Translations under genes and position numbers: made by a program | From: Candidatus Methylomirabilota bacterium | GTDB lineage: Bacteria > Methylomirabilota > Methylomirabilia > Rokubacteriales > DASRDR01 | Assembly: GCA_036005065.1 (NCBI GenBank) | Contig: DASYQW010000175.1 | Coordinates: forward strand, 1-61,837 | Reading direction: 5' to 3' | DNA: 61,837 bases | Notes under the pieces: generated by a model | Seen by the model: the letters and a program-made list of their open reading frames with translations, nothing else | Told to the model about the DNA's origin: nothing | Databases searched by the model: none | Shown: positions 44,528 through 52,555 of the stretch, piece after piece | How positions within the stretch are numbered: position 1 is the stretch's first letter | Layout of the letters: the number at the start of each line of letters is the position of its first letter

Positions 44528-45583
44528 ATGACACATCGCATCGCGGTGATCCCCGGCGACGGGATCGGCAAGGAGGTCGTGCCCGAGGGGATCGGCGTCC
44601 TCGAGGCGGCCGCCCGCCGGTTCGGCTTCGAGCTCAGCTGGACGCACTTCGACTGGAGCTGTGAGCGCTACGCCAAGACCGGCCGGATGATGCCCGAGGA
44701 CGGGCTGGACCAGCTCCGGGGCGTCGAGGCGATCTTCCTCGGCGCCGTCGGCTTCCCCGGCGTGCCCGACCACATCTCGCTGTGGGGCCTCCTGATTCCG
44801 ATCCGGCGGACCTTCCGCCAGTACGTCAACCTGCGGCCGGTGCGGCTCCTGAAAGGAGTCCGCTCGCCGCTGGCCGGCCGCACGCCGCGCGACATCGACA
44901 TGGTCATCGTGCGCGAGAACAACGAGGGGGAGTACTCCGAGATCGGGGGGCGACTCTATCGTGGCACGGAGGAGGAGCTGGCCGTACAGCAGTCGATCTT
45001 CACCCGCAAGGGGTGCGATCGCGTGATGCGCTACGCCTTCGAGCTGGCCCGGACCCGGCCGGCTCGCCACCTGACCTCGGCCACCAAGTCCAACGGCATC
45101 ATCCACAGCATGCCGTACTGGGACGAGCGCTTCGCCGCCATGGGGCGCGAGTACGCGGACGTCCGAACCGACCAGTATCACATCGACATCCTGGCCGCCC
45201 ACTTCGTTCAGCACCCGGACTGGTTCGACGTGGTGGTGGCGTCGAATCTCTTCGGGGACATCCTCTCCGATCTCGGCCCGGCGATCGCCGGCTCCATCGG
45301 GCTGGCGCCGGGCGGCAACATCAACCCGGAGAAGCAGTACCCCTCGATGTTCGAGCCGGTACACGGCTCGGCGCCGGACATCGCCGGCCGCGGCATCGCG
45401 AACCCGATCGCGCAGATCTGGACGGGCGCCATGATGCTGGAGCACCTGGGGCACCCCGACGCCGCCCGCGCCGTCGTGCAGGCGATCGAGCAGGTGGTGG
45501 CGGACGGGAAGGTCGTGACGCGCGACCTGGGTGGCAAGGCCTCGACGACCGAGGTGGGGCAGGCGATCGCGGCCCTCCTGTAA
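44528..45583 (+). CDS. Tartrate/D-malate-type beta-decarboxylating dehydrogenase
   Basis: This 351-residue member of the isocitrate/isopropylmalate dehydrogenase family has IAVIPGDGIGKEVVPEG at the start and ENNEGEYSEIGGRLYRG at about 132-148. The latter is characteristic of tartrate dehydrogenase and D-malate dehydrogenase. The catalytic Lys region is TSATKSNGI, and the metal site is in SNLFGDILSDLGPAI. The NAD-binding region is FEPVHGSAPDIAGRGIANP. Isopropylmalate dehydrogenase is a weaker alternative; the NEGEYSEIGG segment favours the tartrate branch. GAGGAGAGG lies just before the ATG. Confidence 0.88.
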   Translation: MTHRIAVIPGDGIGKEVVPEGIGVLEAAARRFGFELSWTHFDWSCERYAKTGRMMPEDGLDQLRGVEAIFLGAVGFPGVPDHISLWGLLIPIRRTFRQYVNLRPVRLLKGVRSPLAGRTPRDIDMVIVRENNEGEYSEIGGRLYRGTEEELAVQQSIFTRKGCDRVMRYAFELARTRPARHLTSATKSNGIIHSMPYWDERFAAMGREYADVRTDQYHIDILAAHFVQHPDWFDVVVASNLFGDILSDLGPAIAGSIGLAPGGNINPEKQYPSMFEPVHGSAPDIAGRGIANPIAQIWTGAMMLEHLGHPDAARAVVQAIEQVVADGKVVTRDLGGKASTTEVGQAIAALL

Positions 45584-45657
45584 GGCGGGCCCAACCGACT
45601 TCGTCACGCGACCCGCGGAAGGTCCCGCTCGTCCGGAACCTCTCGCGGGGAGCCGCC

Positions 45658-46593
45658 ATGCCCGAGTTGCCGGACGTCACCGTCTACATCGAGGCTCTCG
45701 CGCCGCGGATCGTCGGCCGGCGGCTCGAGCGGGTCCGCCTGGTGAGCCCGTTCGTCCTCCGCTCCGTCGATCCGCCCTGGTCGGCGCTCGTCGGGCAGAC
45801 GGTGCGCGGCCTCCGCCGACTCGGCAAGCGCATCGCCATCGGCTTCCAGGACGAGCTCTTCCTGATCCTCCACCTGATGATCGCCGGGCGCCTCCACTGG
45901 AAGCCGGCCGCCGCGAAGGTGCCGGCCAGGATCGGTCTGGCCGCCTTCGACTTTTCCTCGGGCACCCTCCTCCTCACGGAGGCGGGCTCGACGCGGCGGG
46001 CGGCCCTCTACGTCGTGCGTGGAGAGCCCGGGCTCCGAGAACACGACCCCGGGGGCCTCGAGGCGCTCGAGGCGGACCTTCCTGCCTTCCGGGCCGCGCT
46101 CACGCGCGAGAGCCACACGCTCAAGCGCGTGCTCACCGACCCCCGGCTCTTCAGCGGAATCGGCAATGCCTACTCGGACGAGATCCTTCACCGGGCGAAG
46201 CTCTCGCCCGTGCGCCTGACCCGGCAGCTCACCGAGGCCGAGATCGCACGGCTGTTCCAGGCCACGCGGTCCACGCTCACCGAGTGGACCGAGCGCCTGC
46301 GGCGCGAGGCCGGGCAGGGCTTTCCCGAGCACGTCACGGCATTCCACCCGGCGATGGCCGTCCATGGCCGCTACGGCCAGCCGTGGCCGAACTGCGGGCC
46401 GCCCGTGCAGCGGATCGTCTATGCCGAGAACGAGACCAATTACTGCGCGCGCTGTCAGACCGGCGGCCGGCTCCTCGCCGACCGCGCCCTCTCGCGCCTC
46501 CTCAAGCAGGACTGGCCGCGAACCCTCGAGGAGCAGGATGAGCTGCGCGGGGGCGGGCCGTCGGGCGCGGCCTCCCCAACGCGTCGGAGCTAA
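45658..46593 (+). CDS. Formamidopyrimidine-DNA glycosylase family protein
   Basis: This 311-residue DNA repair glycosylase/lyase has the Pro1-Glu2 catalytic start (MPELPDVTVY). A conserved Lys is in LGKRIAI and an H2TH helix region in LKRVLTDPRLFSGIGNAYSD. The C-terminal zinc finger reads WPNCG...NYCARCQ, so one of the four usual cysteines (the first of CPxC) is a Trp. That may weaken zinc binding. It closely follows the dehydrogenase and overlaps the convergent iron alcohol dehydrogenase by four bases. Confidence 0.88.
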   Translation: MPELPDVTVYIEALAPRIVGRRLERVRLVSPFVLRSVDPPWSALVGQTVRGLRRLGKRIAIGFQDELFLILHLMIAGRLHWKPAAAKVPARIGLAAFDFSSGTLLLTEAGSTRRAALYVVRGEPGLREHDPGGLEALEADLPAFRAALTRESHTLKRVLTDPRLFSGIGNAYSDEILHRAKLSPVRLTRQLTEAEIARLFQATRSTLTEWTERLRREAGQGFPEHVTAFHPAMAVHGRYGQPWPNCGPPVQRIVYAENETNYCARCQTGGRLLADRALSRLLKQDWPRTLEEQDELRGGGPSGAASPTRRS

Positions 46594-47729
46594 AGCAGGG
46601 CCTGGAGGATTGCCCGCGCCTCGTCGCGCCCGAGCGGACGAGGAAGCATGGCCACCCGCTCCCAACGCGTGTGCTCGAGCACGGTCTCGACATCGGGGGC
46701 ACCGAGACCGAGCGCGCGCAAGCGCGTGTCGAGACCGCAGCGCTCCATGAGGTCGGCGAGGCGGGCGACGCCGTCGTCCAGGTGGGAGACTCCCAGGGCG
46801 CGCCAGAGCGCCGGGAGCTTTTCGGGAATTGCGGGGGCGGTCCACCGGAGGAACGACGGGAGTGTGATCGCGACGGCCTGGCCGTGGCTCACGTCCCAGA
46901 AGAGCGTGAGGGGGCTTCCGACGGCGTGACAGACGTTGGGGCGGCTGTGAGTGTACGCGACGCCGGAGACCGTGGCGGCCAGGGCGCAGGCCGACCGGGC
47001 GTCCGCGTCGCCGCCGTTGCACGACGATTCGAGGTTCTCGGCGAGCATCCGGATGGCCGTCAGGGCCAGCGCGTCGGAGACCGGCGCCGCCTCCCGCGAC
47101 CAGTAGGACTCGATGGCGCTGGTGAGCGCATCCAGGCCGGTCACGGCCGCCAGGCGCCGCGGCATCGCCATGGCGAGGTCGGGGTCGACGATGGCCGCTC
47201 GCGGGAACAGCAAGGTGCTCGCGTGATGTATGGAGCGCTTCCCTGCCATGTCCCAGAGCGTCGCGAACGGCGTGACTTCACTGCTGCTCCCGGACGTCGT
47301 CGGCACCGTGACCACGGGGAGTCCCGGCTGCCCGATCGTCGCCAGCCGCGCCGCCAGATCCCGCGCCGTCCCCGGGTGGATCGCCAGGAGCGCCACGAGC
47401 TTGGCGACGTCCAGGGCGCTGCCCCCGCCGATCCCGACGATCACCTCGGCCGCGCCGCGCCGACAGGCGTCGACTGCGGTATCGACGACGCCGGGCGCCG
47501 GGAAGGGCGGGACCGCGTCGAACAGGGTGATCCGCCGCGGGCCGACGGCTTCGAGCACCCGGTCGAGCACACCCCGGGCCCGCAGGCTCTGCCGGCCCGT
47601 CACCAAGAAGACGCGCGCGCCGGGTTCCCCCGCGTCGTCGATGACGGAAGGCAGCCGCGAGAGTGCGCCGACCCCGAAAACGATCCGGGTCGGGTGAAAC
47701 CACGTGAAGGGCGCCCACGATGGCGGCAT
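46590..47729 (-). CDS. Iron-containing alcohol dehydrogenase
   Basis: This 379-residue group III dehydrogenase starts TWFHPTRIVFGVGALSRLP. The NAD(P) motif GIGGGSALDVAK lies at about residues 98-109 and TTSGSSSEVTPFA at about 143-155. Metal-site regions are GLDALTSAIESYWS (Asp) and NVCHAVGSPLTLFWDVSHG (His residues, about 265-283). Length fits maleylacetate reductase and alcohol dehydrogenase relatives. Maleylacetate reductase is possible given the degradative neighbourhood. It appears monocistronic, and no promoter was resolved. Confidence 0.88.
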   Translation of the reverse strand: MPPSWAPFTWFHPTRIVFGVGALSRLPSVIDDAGEPGARVFLVTGRQSLRARGVLDRVLEAVGPRRITLFDAVPPFPAPGVVDTAVDACRRGAAEVIVGIGGGSALDVAKLVALLAIHPGTARDLAARLATIGQPGLPVVTVPTTSGSSSEVTPFATLWDMAGKRSIHHASTLLFPRAAIVDPDLAMAMPRRLAAVTGLDALTSAIESYWSREAAPVSDALALTAIRMLAENLESSCNGGDADARSACALAATVSGVAYTHSRPNVCHAVGSPLTLFWDVSHGQAVAITLPSFLRWTAPAIPEKLPALWRALGVSHLDDGVARLADLMERCGLDTRLRALGLGAPDVETVLEHTRWERVAMLPRPLGRDEARAILQALL

Positions 47730-47871
47730 CGGCTCGGGCTCTGCGTCCAGCGCCCTATGATGGGGCCGGCCGCCGTGGAGATCAACCGGGGTCCGTGAGA
47801 AAGAGCCGGTGCCCCGATGCCCCGCCGACCCGGGCGGACGGGCAAGGGCTCCGTGGTGACCGGCAAGACCC

Positions 47872-47901
47872 TTGACAGGGTCGCCCGGGACTTCTTACAC
47901 T
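47872..47901 (+). promoter_or_regulatory. Promoter of the pqq operon
   Basis: TTGACA at 47872-47877 and TACACT at 47896-47901 with an 18-base gap. The pqqA start codon lies 49 bases further on, with GGGAGGTGAG just before it. Confidence 0.65.
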
Positions 47902-47950
47902 CCGGCCCAGGTTGACCCAACCGCTTCACGTGGGACGGGAGGTGAGCGCG

Positions 47951-48049
47951 ATGACCTGGGAGACCCCGGCCTTCGAAGAAGTGAAGATGGACGCGGAGAT
48001 CAACTCGTATCAGGACGACTTCGACCGGGACGATCTCGACGGCTCCTAA
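47951..48049 (+). CDS. pqqA: PQQ precursor peptide PqqA
   Basis: This 32-residue peptide starts MTWETPAFEEVKMDAEINSY. Glu16 and Tyr20 form the E-x-x-x-Y unit whose side chains are cross-linked and become pyrroloquinoline quinone. The N-terminal TWETPAFEEV block is typical of the family. GGGAGGTGAG precedes the ATG. The gene is only 99 bases long and easily missed. An acidic tail follows (DDFDRDDLDGS). It heads pqqA-B'-'C-D-E. Confidence 0.93.
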   Translation: MTWETPAFEEVKMDAEINSYQDDFDRDDLDGS

Positions 48050-48131
48050 CCGCCAAGCGCGCATCGAGAGACGGCCCTTCTGATCGGCCCCGGGCCGACG
48101 GGAAGGGCTGCGCCGTCTCCGGGGGTCGATC

Positions 48132-48524
48132 GTGCTGATCCGAGTGCTGGGCTCGGCCGCCGGGGGCGGTTTTCCGCAGTGGAACTGCGGGTGCGGCAAC
48201 TGCCGGGGAGTCCGCGACGGGGCGATCCGGGCGAGGCCCCGCACCCAGGAGTCGGTGGCCCTGAGCGCGGATGGCCGGACCTGGTTTCTCCTCAACGTGT
48301 CTCCCGAGGTCCGGACTCAGATCGAGAGCTTCCCGCCGCTCCACCCTCGCGGGCCGCGCCACTCACCGATCGCGGGCATCGTCCTCACCAACGGGGATCT
48401 CGACCACTGCCTGGGGCTGCTGTCCCTCCGGGAGTCGCATCCGCTCGTGATCTACGCCACCGAGGCCGTGCGGCGTGGCTTCACGGAAGGGAATGTGCTC
48501 TACCGCACGCTCGAGCGGTTCCCG
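48132..48524 (+). pseudogene. pqqB: PqqB, N-terminal part only (truncated)
   Basis: A GTG start opens a good PqqB N-terminus: MLIRVLGSAAGGGFPQWNCG with the zinc site CGCGNC, then RTQESVALSADG, NVSPEVRTQI and TNGDLDHCLGLLSLRE. Homology stops after about 131 residues at TLERFP. The remaining 170 or so residues of a normal PqqB (about 300) are missing. The DNA then continues in another frame as PqqC. PqqB is a metallo-beta-lactamase-fold oxygenase in PQQ synthesis; this stub lacks half the fold. It could be a genuine deletion or an assembly fault. Confidence 0.85.
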
Positions 48525-48526
48525 TC

Positions 48527-49111
48527 CTCAACCGGTACTACTACCAGACACGTATTCCCATCAAGGATGCCATCATCCTGTCCCGGTCCGAGGATCCGGC
48601 CTTCCGCCGGATGTGGATCCATCGCATCCGCGATCACGACGGCGACGGGCCGGGCGAGGGAGGTCTCGAGCTCTGGCTGCGACTGGCCGAGGGCGTGGGG
48701 CTCGATCGCGACGAGGTGGCGAGTTGCCGCTCGGTGCTCCCCGGGGTGCGGTTCGCCTGTGACGGCTACGTGGAGCTGGTCAGCCGGCGGAGTCTGGTCG
48801 AGGCGGTGGCCGCGTCGCTCACCGAGTTCTTCGCTCCCGACCTGATGCAAAAGCGCGTGCTGGCCTGGGAGCGGCACTACCCGTGGGTCAGCCAGGACAT
48901 GCTGGAGTATTTCCGCTCGCGGGTGCCGCGAGCCCGGCGCGACGCCGAGGAAGCGATCGACTTCGTCGTGCGCCAGGCCACGACCTACGAGCTGCAGGCC
49001 CGGTGCGTGGCGGCATTGATCCGCAAGACGGAGATCCTCGGGCACCTCCTCGACTGCCTCTACGCGGCGTACGTCGAGCCGGGCTGGGGGCCGGCCGGGG
49101 GCGTGGCGTGA
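48527..49111 (+). pseudogene. pqqC: PqqC, lacking its N-terminus
   Basis: About 194 codons encode most of pyrroloquinoline-quinone synthase: NRYYYQTRIPIKDAIILS, HRIRDHDGDGPGEGGLELWL, VLPGVRFACDGYVEL, LTEFFAPDL and HYPWVSQDMLEYFRSRVPRA. The first 48 or so residues of a typical PqqC, including an active-site His, are absent. The open frame upstream (from 48179) is an out-of-frame read of pqqB. No start codon or ribosome site lies at the junction. It overlaps pqqD by four bases, so the operon layout is otherwise intact. Confidence 0.85.
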
Positions 49112-49389
49112 CGTCGGCCGACACGCGTCCCCGGCTGGCCCCCAAGGCGCGGCTCCGCTTCGACCGGAAGTCGGGCCAGTACATGCTGCTCTACCCGGAG
49201 CGGGGACTCGTCCTGAACGCGACGGCGAGCGACATTCTCCAGCTCTGTACCGGCGAGCACACCGTGGAGGCCATCGTCGATCATCTGGCGGCGAAGTACG
49301 GGACGGAACCTCGAGAGGTCGTCGAGCGCCAGGTGCGGGAGTTTCTCGCGTCGATGGCCGCCCGGGGGCTCGTGCGCGACGCGCGATGA
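49108..49389 (+). CDS. pqqD: PqqD, peptide chaperone for PQQ synthesis
   Basis: This 93-residue protein binds PqqA and presents it to PqqE. PKARLRFDRKSGQYMLLYPE and LNATASDILQLCTGEHTVEA are the family blocks, followed by the winged-helix half ending AARGLVRDAR. Its GTG start overlaps pqqC (GTGA) and its end overlaps pqqE (ATGA). Confidence 0.93.
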   Translation: MTSADTRPRLAPKARLRFDRKSGQYMLLYPERGLVLNATASDILQLCTGEHTVEAIVDHLAAKYGTEPREVVERQVREFLASMAARGLVRDAR

Positions 49390-50486
49390 CCGATCACTAT
49401 CGGCCCTACACCCTGGTCGCCGAGCTGACCTACAGGTGTCCGCTGCGCTGCGTCTACTGCTCGAACCCGCTCGACTGGCCGCGCCACGCCGAGGAACTGG
49501 ACACGGCCACCTGGCTCCGCGTCTTCGCCGAAGCCGAGGAGCTCGGCGTCGTCCAGCTCAACCTCACCGGTGGCGAGCCGCTCGTCCGGGAGGACCTCGA
49601 GACGATGATCGCCCGCGCCCGAGGCCTCGACCTCTACACCAATCTCATCACCAGCGGCATCCCGCTCACTCGCGAGCGCCTGCGCGCGTTCCGGGAGCTC
49701 GGGCTCGACGCCGTGCAGCTCTCGATCCAGGACGTCGCCGGCGCACCGTCGGATCGAATCGCCGGGCTCCGATCCTTCGACCGCAAGCTCGAGGTCGCCG
49801 CCTGGGTGAAGGAGCTCGGCTTTCCGCTCACGCTCAACACGGTCCTGCACCGGGCGAACCTCGACCGCATCGCCGACGTCGTCGCGCTCGCCGAGCGGCT
49901 CGGCGCCGATCGGCTGGAGCTGGCCAACACGCAGTACGTGGGCTGGGCGCTGGTCAACCGGCGGGCGCTGCTGCCCACGCGGGAGCAGCTCGCGCGGGTC
50001 CGGGCGGTTGCCGCCGAGGCGCGGCGACGGCTCCGCGGGCGAATGGAAGTCCTGTTCGTCACCGCGGACTACTACGCGGAATTCCCCAAGGCCTGCATGG
50101 AGGGCTGGGGGCGGCGGTTCATGGTGGTGAGCCCGGGCGGGCTCGTGCTGCCCTGCCACGCCGCCCACACGCTGCCCGGCCTCACCTTCGACGACATCCG
50201 CGCCCGAGCGCTCGGGGAGATCTGGCGGGACTCCCCGGCGCTCGATGCGTTTCGGGGCGAGGCCTGGATGCCGGAGCCCTGCCGGAGCTGCGAGCGACGC
50301 GGAATCGACTTCGGCGGTTGCCGCTGCCAGGCCTTCCACCTCACCGGCGGGGCCGCGGCGACGGATCCCGCGTGCTCGCTGTCACCCGACCATGGCCTCA
50401 TCGAGACCGCCCGCCGGGAGTCCGAGGCGGTCGAGGGAGACGTCCCCCTCGTGTACCGGGCCGCCCGGGCGCCGGCGCGGACGTGA
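49386..50486 (+). CDS. pqqE: PqqE, radical-SAM PqqA cyclase
   Basis: This 366-residue enzyme forms the Glu-Tyr carbon-carbon bond in PqqA. The radical-SAM cluster is in TYRCPLRCVYCSNPLDW (Cys about residues 18, 22, 25), and the SAM GGEP motif is at about 61. A SPASM C-terminus is present with cysteines in LPCHAAH, EPCRSCERR, FGGCRCQAF and DPACSLS. It is coupled to pqqD. Length fits the family (about 370-380). Confidence 0.94.
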   Translation: MTDHYRPYTLVAELTYRCPLRCVYCSNPLDWPRHAEELDTATWLRVFAEAEELGVVQLNLTGGEPLVREDLETMIARARGLDLYTNLITSGIPLTRERLRAFRELGLDAVQLSIQDVAGAPSDRIAGLRSFDRKLEVAAWVKELGFPLTLNTVLHRANLDRIADVVALAERLGADRLELANTQYVGWALVNRRALLPTREQLARVRAVAAEARRRLRGRMEVLFVTADYYAEFPKACMEGWGRRFMVVSPGGLVLPCHAAHTLPGLTFDDIRARALGEIWRDSPALDAFRGEAWMPEPCRSCERRGIDFGGCRCQAFHLTGGAAATDPACSLSPDHGLIETARRESEAVEGDVPLVYRAARAPART

Positions 50487-50518
50487 AGCGTCGAACTGAA
50501 GGCTCGACGGCACCCGCG

Positions 50519-51550
50519 ATGAGGATCCGCTGGGGGCTGAGCGTCCCGAACCGGGGCGTCGTGATCGGCGCCGCCGACCCGAAGGACCTCGTGGCCATGT
50601 GCGAGCTGGCCGACCGCTCGGAGCTCTTCGACGCCGTGTTCACGGGTGACAACCTCATCTCGAAGCCCCGCCTCGACGCCATCGTCTTCCTGTCGCTGGT
50701 GGCCGGCCGGACACGCCGGGTGACGCTCGGCACCGCCTGCATGGCGAGCTTCATCTTTCGCCACCCCATCGTGCTCGCGAACCAGTGGGCGGCCCTGGAC
50801 CTGCTGAGTGAGGGCCGCACGCTCCTGGTGGCCTGCCTCGGCGGCGGGCCGAGCACGAAGACGGGGCATCGCTCCCCGAGCGGGGCGCGCTGGGAGGTCG
50901 AATTCGCGGCGATGGGCACGACCACCGCCGAGCGGGTGGGCCGGATGGTGGAGGGCATCCAGATCCTGCGCGCCCTGTGGACGGGGGAAGCCGTGTCGCA
51001 CCACGGCCGCTTTTACCGGTTCGACGACGTCCGGCTCAATGTCACCCCGGTCCAGCGCCCCTGTCCCATCGCCATCGCCTCGAATCCGCAGGCGCCCTAC
51101 GCCGACGAGGCGACCATCGAGCGGGCGCTCAAGCGCGTCGGCGAAGTGGGCGACGGCTGGCAGGTGGAGATGAGCACCCCCGACGAGTTCGGGGCGCGCT
51201 GGCAGCGCATCCTCGCCCACGCGGCTGCGGCCGGGCGCCATCCGCTCCCGGCGACGTCGATGATCCATTTCTACGTGAACGTCCAGGACCGGAGCCAGGC
51301 CGCCTTCGACGAGGCCCGGCGGTTCTACGAGGCGTACCACCTGGGCAGCTTCCCCGAGGAGTATCTCCGGTGGCGCCTGGTGACGGGGACGCCGACCGAG
51401 GTGACCGAGCGCATCGCCCGCTTCCTCGACGCGGGATGCACTCTCCCGATCCTGCGCTTCGCGAGCTGGGACCCGATGGGGCAGATGCGCCGGGCGATGG
51501 AGACGGTCCTGCCCGCCCTGCGGGAGCACGTTCCGGCAACGCGGCCCTGA
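50519..51550 (+). CDS. LLM-class flavin-dependent oxidoreductase
   Basis: This 343-residue luciferase-like TIM-barrel protein has IRWGLSVPNRGVVIGAADP at the start. FDAVFTGDNL, RRVTLGTACMASFIFRHPIV and LLSEGRTLLVACLGGG are typical blocks of FMN- or F420-linked members. A GTG at 50483 would overlap the pqqE stop and add 12 residues, so the exact start is open. It is the last gene of the pqq transcript, which ends in a strong hairpin set. Any link to PQQ is unproven. Confidence 0.85.
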   Translation: MRIRWGLSVPNRGVVIGAADPKDLVAMCELADRSELFDAVFTGDNLISKPRLDAIVFLSLVAGRTRRVTLGTACMASFIFRHPIVLANQWAALDLLSEGRTLLVACLGGGPSTKTGHRSPSGARWEVEFAAMGTTTAERVGRMVEGIQILRALWTGEAVSHHGRFYRFDDVRLNVTPVQRPCPIAIASNPQAPYADEATIERALKRVGEVGDGWQVEMSTPDEFGARWQRILAHAAAAGRHPLPATSMIHFYVNVQDRSQAAFDEARRFYEAYHLGSFPEEYLRWRLVTGTPTEVTERIARFLDAGCTLPILRFASWDPMGQMRRAMETVLPALREHVPATRP

Positions 51551-51590
51551 GGAGGTTTCCGACGGCGCCGCGCGCGCCCGCCGGCACTCC

Positions 51591-51665
51591 GCTCCGAGCG
51601 GCGGCTTTGCCGCCGCAACGATCTTGGGGGAGGCCTCGGAGGGGGTGTTCCGACACCCCCTCCGA
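51591..51665. repeat. Twin-hairpin module, copy B (terminator between convergent genes)
   Basis: The first hairpin is GCGGCGGC-TTT-GCCGCCGC at 51598-51616, inside the 29-base block shared with 30449-30477. The second is a perfect 12-bp stem (51636-51647 with 51654-51665) around TTCCGA. It lies between two convergent genes and probably terminates both. Confidence 0.7.
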
Positions 51666-51671
51666 TTGAAC

Positions 51672-52517
51672 TCAGCAGTCGTCGGATCGCCCCAGCTCGA
51701 GCTTCTCGTAGTCGGTCCCGACCCGCCGGTAATAGCCGGGACCCTGCGGGCCGTTCTCGTTCCAGTCCGTGCTCGGGTCCAGCAGGAAGTTCTGGCCCGT
51801 GCTGCGCGAGTAGGCGTACTGGGTTCCCAGCTCCTTCTGGTAGCCGCGGAGGTCGCCGCCGGCGCCGCACCCCGCGCGCGGCGAGCTGCCGGGGTTGGGC
51901 TTGGGACGGGCCGAGCCGGAGCCGGTCGACACGAGCTGGGTGACGCACCGAATCGAGACCACGACGCCGGCGGCCGTCCGGATCTTGGTCTTCCACTGCG
52001 CTTTCGCCGCGATCGCGAAGTAGACGGACTCGACGTATGACGCCGGGTTCGGTCCGGGGTAGATCCTGTAGAAGACGAATCCCGCGTGCCGGGCCGACTC
52101 GAAGCGCCGCAAGGCGAAGTAGCCCAGGAAGGGCTCGGGCGCCCCGGTGTAGCGCAGGCCGCTGGCGTCGCCCATCTGAAGGGCCAGGAGCTGGTTGGTG
52201 AGGAAGCGGATCGAGGCTTCCGGATCGCCGTAGAGGTCGCCGTAGAAGGGCTGCTGGGCTCGGTTGATGGCGACGACGCCCCAGCCGGCGTACATCGTTC
52301 GATCGGCGCTGAGTGCCTCCGCGGTCGAGCCCTGCGGATTCGTGGTGAAGGCCCAGTCCGCCGGCGCGAAGGCGCTGCAATGCCGGGTCTGCTTCACCGT
52401 CAGGGGAACCCCACCGGTCCGGGGCGTCCGCTCCTGAGCGGGCGCGGCGGGGAGGGGTGCGGCCAGGAGAGTGATCACGGCCAGGACCGACCCGAAGCCG
52501 GATTGCCAGCTGTTCAT
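51672..52517 (-). CDS. Hypothetical secreted protein (281 aa)
   Basis: A signal peptide is clear (VLAVITLLAAPLPAAPAQ, cleavage near residue 29). The mature protein has five cysteines (for example RHCSAF, SIRCVTQ, AGCGAGG and a terminal Cys) and blocks such as FVFYRIYPGPNPASYVES. No family is recognised. I chose the ATG at 52517 because it places the signal at the start and AGAGGTCTCGC lies upstream. It is likely periplasmic. The aminopeptidase gene lies 38 bases upstream on the same strand. Confidence 0.7.
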   Translation of the reverse strand: MNSWQSGFGSVLAVITLLAAPLPAAPAQERTPRTGGVPLTVKQTRHCSAFAPADWAFTTNPQGSTAEALSADRTMYAGWGVVAINRAQQPFYGDLYGDPEASIRFLTNQLLALQMGDASGLRYTGAPEPFLGYFALRRFESARHAGFVFYRIYPGPNPASYVESVYFAIAAKAQWKTKIRTAAGVVVSIRCVTQLVSTGSGSARPKPNPGSSPRAGCGAGGDLRGYQKELGTQYAYSRSTGQNFLLDPSTDWNENGPQGPGYYRRVGTDYEKLELGRSDDC

Positions 52518-52555
52518 GCGAGACCTCTTTCCGAGCGCGGCGGGGAAGCCGAGAG

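Noticed and set aside
48527-48845. Continuation of the pqqB frame past the junction.
   Set aside because: The amino acid sequence loses PqqB character abruptly, while another frame gives clear PqqC.
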